Part shown: in pieces, positions 23,470 to 26,080 of the stretch
Position numbering within the stretch: position 1 is the first letter of the stretch
How the letters are laid out: every line of letters starts with the position of its first letter
Position numbers and translations under genes: made by a program
The notes under the pieces: generated by a model
Told to the model about the DNA's origin: nothing
The model's input: only the letters and a program-made list of their open reading frames with translations
Database searches by the model: none
Source of the DNA: Eubacteriales bacterium
Lineage (GTDB): Bacteria; Bacillota_A; Clostridia; Christensenellales; Aristaeellaceae
Direction: 5' to 3'
DNA: 26,080 nt
NCBI GenBank assembly: GCA_029974035.1
Contig: JARKQG010000041.1
Coordinates: 1 to 26,080 of the forward strand

Positions 23470-24471
23470 ATGGCGCAGAACCCTTCGCGCGCATGCGCCT
23501 CGGCCGGGGGCGGCCGGGTGCCCTGCCACAGGATTCCCGTCCGGAACAAAATCCACAACTTTTTCGTATACCTCCGGCAGCACCCGATGCTGTACGTGAT
23601 GCTGATCCCCGGGCTGGTGTTTCTGATCGTCTACAAATTCACACCGCTCTACGGCATCCTGATGGCCTTCAAGGACTACAACATCTTTGCCGGCGCCAAC
23701 CCCATTGACGCCATCGCCCACAGCCCGTGGGTGGGCATGAGCCATTTCAGCAAGCTCTTTGCCAGCTCCCAGTTCGGGAAGGTGCTTCTGAACACGCTCG
23801 TCATCAACGGCTACAAGATCGCGTTTCTGTTCCCGCTGCCCATCATCTGCGCGATTTTGCTCAACGAGATTCGCCAGCGGTCGGTCAAGCGCCTTTTGCA
23901 GACGTCGATCTACGTGCCCTATTTCTTTTCGTGGGTCATCGTGTTCGGCATATTCTATTCGCTGCTGGGCACCTATGGCATCGCGAACACGTTTTTGGCG
24001 TCGTTGGGCCTGGAGCGCATCCGCTTTTTCACCGACACGGCGGTCTTCCGAAGCCTGCTGGTGTTCACCGAGGGCTGGAAGGAAATCGGCTACAACACGG
24101 TCATCTACCTGGCGGCCATTTCCGGCATCGATATCGGCCTTTACGAGGCGGCCCGCATCGACGGCGCCAACAAGTGGCGGCTGATCTGGAATGTGACCCT
24201 TCCGGGGCTTTTGCCCACGATCGTGCTGATGCTGATCCTCAAGGTGGGCTACATTCTGGACACGGGCTTCGAGCAGGTGCTGGTGTTTTACAATGCCGCG
24301 GTGTACGACGTGGCCGACATCATCCAGACATACGTCTACCGCCTGGGCATGGGCCAGATGAACTTTTCGCAGTCGACGGCGCTGGGCCTTTTTAACTCGG
24401 TGGTGGCGTTCGTGCTGATCGTCGGCGCCAACGCGGTGAGCAAAAAGCTCCTGAACCGCAGCATTTGGTAA
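23470..24471 (+). CDS. ABC importer permease, LplB/YteP type
   Basis: 333 residues; ATG at 23470 after AGGAAGG; the frame is open upstream but has no ribosome site there. N-terminal cytoplasmic stretch, then a first membrane segment at about 40-58 (PMLYVMLIPGLVFLIVYKF) followed by TPLYGILMAFKDYN, a hallmark of LplB-like permeases, and five further segments. The EAA loop is at 224-250 (LYEAARIDGANKWRLIW then TLPGLLPT). C-terminus YRLGMGQMNFSQSTALGLFNS is also typical. These permeases import oligosaccharides such as pectin or xylan fragments and often lie beside YesNM-type regulators, as here. The YtcP-like partner follows after 13 bases. Confidence 0.94.
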   Translation: MAQNPSRACASAGGGRVPCHRIPVRNKIHNFFVYLRQHPMLYVMLIPGLVFLIVYKFTPLYGILMAFKDYNIFAGANPIDAIAHSPWVGMSHFSKLFASSQFGKVLLNTLVINGYKIAFLFPLPIICAILLNEIRQRSVKRLLQTSIYVPYFFSWVIVFGIFYSLLGTYGIANTFLASLGLERIRFFTDTAVFRSLLVFTEGWKEIGYNTVIYLAAISGIDIGLYEAARIDGANKWRLIWNVTLPGLLPTIVLMLILKVGYILDTGFEQVLVFYNAAVYDVADIIQTYVYRLGMGQMNFSQSTALGLFNSVVAFVLIVGANAVSKKLLNRSIW

Positions 24472-24484
24472 GGGGGCGAACGGC

Positions 24485-25411
24485 ATGACCACAAACATCG
24501 CGCGGAGAAAACTCAGGGGCGTTCCGCTGGAAAAGAGCGAAAAGCTGACCGTCGGCATCGCCTACACCGTGCTGATCCTCTTCGGGTTGATGGCGGTGCT
24601 GCCCTGCCTGCACGTGGTTTCCAAGGCCTTCAGCCTGGGCGCGCGGGTGACGGCCGGGCAGGTGGCCTTCTGGCCCAACGGCTTTCAGCTGGAGACGATC
24701 CGGTACGTCCTGACCAAGACCAGCTTTTTCGGCGCCCTCAAAAACTCGCTGATCGTGTTCGCGCTGGGCACGGCGGTATCCATGCTCACCACGGTCACCA
24801 CGGCCTATCCGCTGTCCAAGCCCGGCTTCAAGGGGCGCCGGGTGGTGACGATGCTCTACGTGATCAGCATGGTGTTCTTCGGCGGCATCATCCCGGCGTA
24901 CATGGTGGTCCGCGCGATCGGCATCTTCGACACCCACTGGGCGTGCATCCTGCCCTTCGCCATCGTGCAGTTCAACATGTTCATCGTGAAGAACTACTTT
25001 GAGGGCCTGCCCGAAAGCGTCGAGGAGTCGGCCAAGATCGACGGGGCGGGCGACGTGCGCACGCTTTGGAGCATCGTATGCCCCATGTCCACGCCGGTGT
25101 TGGCCACGGTGGCGCTTTTGTACGCGATCACCTACTGGAACAACTACTTCCACGTGATGATGTACACCAATTCCACCGAGATGCGCACCATCCAGCTCTA
25201 CCTTTACGACATCATCAACAACGGCCAGGCCTTCGCGGAGAACCTTTACAGCGGCTGGAACAGCGGCGGCGCCTCGATCTCGTCCAATGTGACCACCGAC
25301 GGCATGGTTGCGGCGGCGGTCACCATGTCGCTGGTGCCGATCGTGCTGATGTATCCCTTCGTCCAGCGCTACATGGTGCAGGGGATCACGATCGGGTCCG
25401 TCAAGGGGTGA
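24485..25411 (+). CDS. ABC importer permease, YtcP/LplC type
   Basis: 308 residues; ATG at 24485 with an AAGGGGGCG site. Six membrane segments, the first at about 23-45. NSLIVFALGTAVSMLTTVTTAYPLSKPGFKGR (88-119) is characteristic of the YtcP/LplC group. The EAA loop lies at 174-205 (LPESVEESAKIDGAGDVRTL then VCPMSTPV), with Ser in place of the first Ala. The protein ends PFVQRYMVQGITIGSVKG, as is standard for this family. Works with the LplB-like permease and the binding protein downstream. No ATPase gene accompanies them within the window. Confidence 0.94.
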   Translation: MTTNIARRKLRGVPLEKSEKLTVGIAYTVLILFGLMAVLPCLHVVSKAFSLGARVTAGQVAFWPNGFQLETIRYVLTKTSFFGALKNSLIVFALGTAVSMLTTVTTAYPLSKPGFKGRRVVTMLYVISMVFFGGIIPAYMVVRAIGIFDTHWACILPFAIVQFNMFIVKNYFEGLPESVEESAKIDGAGDVRTLWSIVCPMSTPVLATVALLYAITYWNNYFHVMMYTNSTEMRTIQLYLYDIINNGQAFAENLYSGWNSGGASISSNVTTDGMVAAAVTMSLVPIVLMYPFVQRYMVQGITIGSVKG

Positions 25412-25438
25412 GGCAGCCCGGGGCAACGGGGAAATCTT

Positions 25439-25455
25439 GGCCGCGCCACGCGGCC
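25439..25455 (+). other. Intercistronic GC hairpin before the second solute-binding protein gene
   Basis: GGCCGCG (25439-25445), loop CCA, CGCGGCC (25449-25455): a perfect 7-bp stem in the 74-base gap between permease and binding protein genes. A TATATT (25461-25466) follows, with TTGGCC (25437-25442) 18 bases upstream of it, so a weak internal promoter is an alternative reading. Either could raise binding-protein output relative to the permeases. Confidence 0.45.
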
Positions 25456-25485
25456 CGAGATATATTGAAACGGAGGGATTGCGAA

Positions 25486-26080
25486 ATGAAACGAATGTTG
25501 TCTGTCGCGCTGGCGCTGATGCTGGCGGTCCTGGTGGCGGCGCCGATGGCCGGCGCCGAAGCCCCCGCGCTCAAGGGGCCCGGCAACGTGACGCTCAAGC
25601 GGCTGGGCGGCAACGTGGGCTTTGACGTCAACGCCGACTACATGGTGCCCGTCATCAAGGAAGCCACGGGCTACGACGTCACCTACTACTCGCTGCCGGC
25701 CGAGAACGCCGACGAGAAGCTGCTGATGGACGTGGCCGGCGGCGCGGATTACGACGTGGTCAACGTCAACGTCAACCAGTGGCGCACGCTGATGGCCCAG
25801 GGCGCGCTGCTCCCGCTGAACGCGCTTCTGGACGCCTACGGGCAGGACATCCTGGCCGGCAACTCCGAGGAGACCTGGAAGGCGCTCTCCGACGCCGAGG
25901 GCAACATCTACGGCGTGCCCTACATGTATCCCTACAACAACGAGATCGCCAACTTCATGGCCTGCCGCTGGGACCTGATGAAGGCCGCGGGCATTGAAAA
26001 GATCCCCGCCACCATCGACGAGTTCTACGATGCCCTGGTGACCCTCAAGGACTTCTACGGCGATGAGTACATCGTCTTCT
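25486..26080 (+). CDS. Extracellular solute-binding protein (LplA-type importer), N-terminal part
   Basis: ATG at 25486 after CGGAGGG; 198 codons are in the window and the frame is open at the edge. Signal peptide at 1-24 (MKR, hydrophobic core, cleavage near AGA-EAP) with no lipobox cysteine. The mature start (VTLKRLGGNVGFDVNADYM, VIKEATGYDVTYYSLPAENADEKLLMDVAGGADYDVVNVN) has the pattern of family 1 binding proteins: a target helix, then the DYDVV strand and QGALLPLN loop, and later GNIYGVPYMYPYNNEIANF and RWDLMKAAGIEKIPATIDEFYDAL (the hinge-linked W.DLL...G...P.T..E motif). It should deliver the substrate to the LplB- and YtcP-like permeases encoded just upstream. Substrate unknown. Confidence 0.9.
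   Translation, partial: MKRMLSVALALMLAVLVAAPMAGAEAPALKGPGNVTLKRLGGNVGFDVNADYMVPVIKEATGYDVTYYSLPAENADEKLLMDVAGGADYDVVNVNVNQWRTLMAQGALLPLNALLDAYGQDILAGNSEETWKALSDAEGNIYGVPYMYPYNNEIANFMACRWDLMKAAGIEKIPATIDEFYDALVTLKDFYGDEYIVF

Overview
The window (about 26 kb, GC-rich) looks like a chromosomal carbohydrate-utilisation region of a Gram-positive-type anaerobe, most likely a high-GC Clostridia member (Christensenellales-like is my best guess, from gene style only). Reasons: strong AGGAGG-type ribosome binding sites, near-consensus sigma-A promoters (several TTGACA/N17/TATAAT-like), RpiR and ROK regulators, a YesN/YesM-type two-component pair beside LplB/YtcP-type permeases, and CUT1 sugar importers without their own ATPase. 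I see no phage, CRISPR, rRNA or tRNA genes. All genes but the two cut by the window edges look intact.

Layout. (A) 1-2258, plus strand: the 3' end of a GtrB/DPM1-like glycosyltransferase 2 and a GT-C-type integral membrane glycosyltransferase (cell-envelope glycan modification). (B) 2274-5707: a RpiR/SIS regulator (minus) divergent from a class II (zinc) ketose-bisphosphate aldolase and an FGGY sugar kinase (plus), both directions served by near-perfect promoters. (C) 5708-5884: a roughly 166-nt imperfect palindrome between convergent genes. (D) 12542 down to 5881, minus strand: an L-fucose/L-rhamnose-type catabolic and uptake operon: RhaB-like kinase, FucA-like class II aldolase, solute-binding protein, two permeases, then a ROK repressor with its own promoter. 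(E) 12800-14963, plus: glucose-6-phosphate dehydrogenase followed by a PF04199 cyclase-family metal hydrolase. (F) 18245 down to 14976, minus: two FAD-dependent oxidoreductases, the first with a C-terminal discoidin-like domain. (G) 18479-26080, plus: a third FAD-dependent oxidoreductase, a YesN-like AraC response regulator, a YesM-like histidine kinase, LplB- and YtcP-like permeases and a solute-binding protein that runs off the window.

How it fits together: two kinase plus aldolase modules (B and D) can phosphorylate and cleave ketoses to DHAP or an equivalent C3 unit plus an aldehyde; D brings its own importer. F and G form a divergent block in which three related flavoproteins surround a promoter region with an unusual alternating GAAT/ATTC motif array, and are tied to a two-component sensor and an oligosaccharide-type importer. 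The substrate is unknown, but an import-and-oxidise pathway for a glycan-derived or glycoside compound is the most interesting possibility here. Both solute-binding proteins have cleavable signal peptides with no lipobox cysteine, which is unusual for a monoderm. No stretch above 300 bases lacks a gene.
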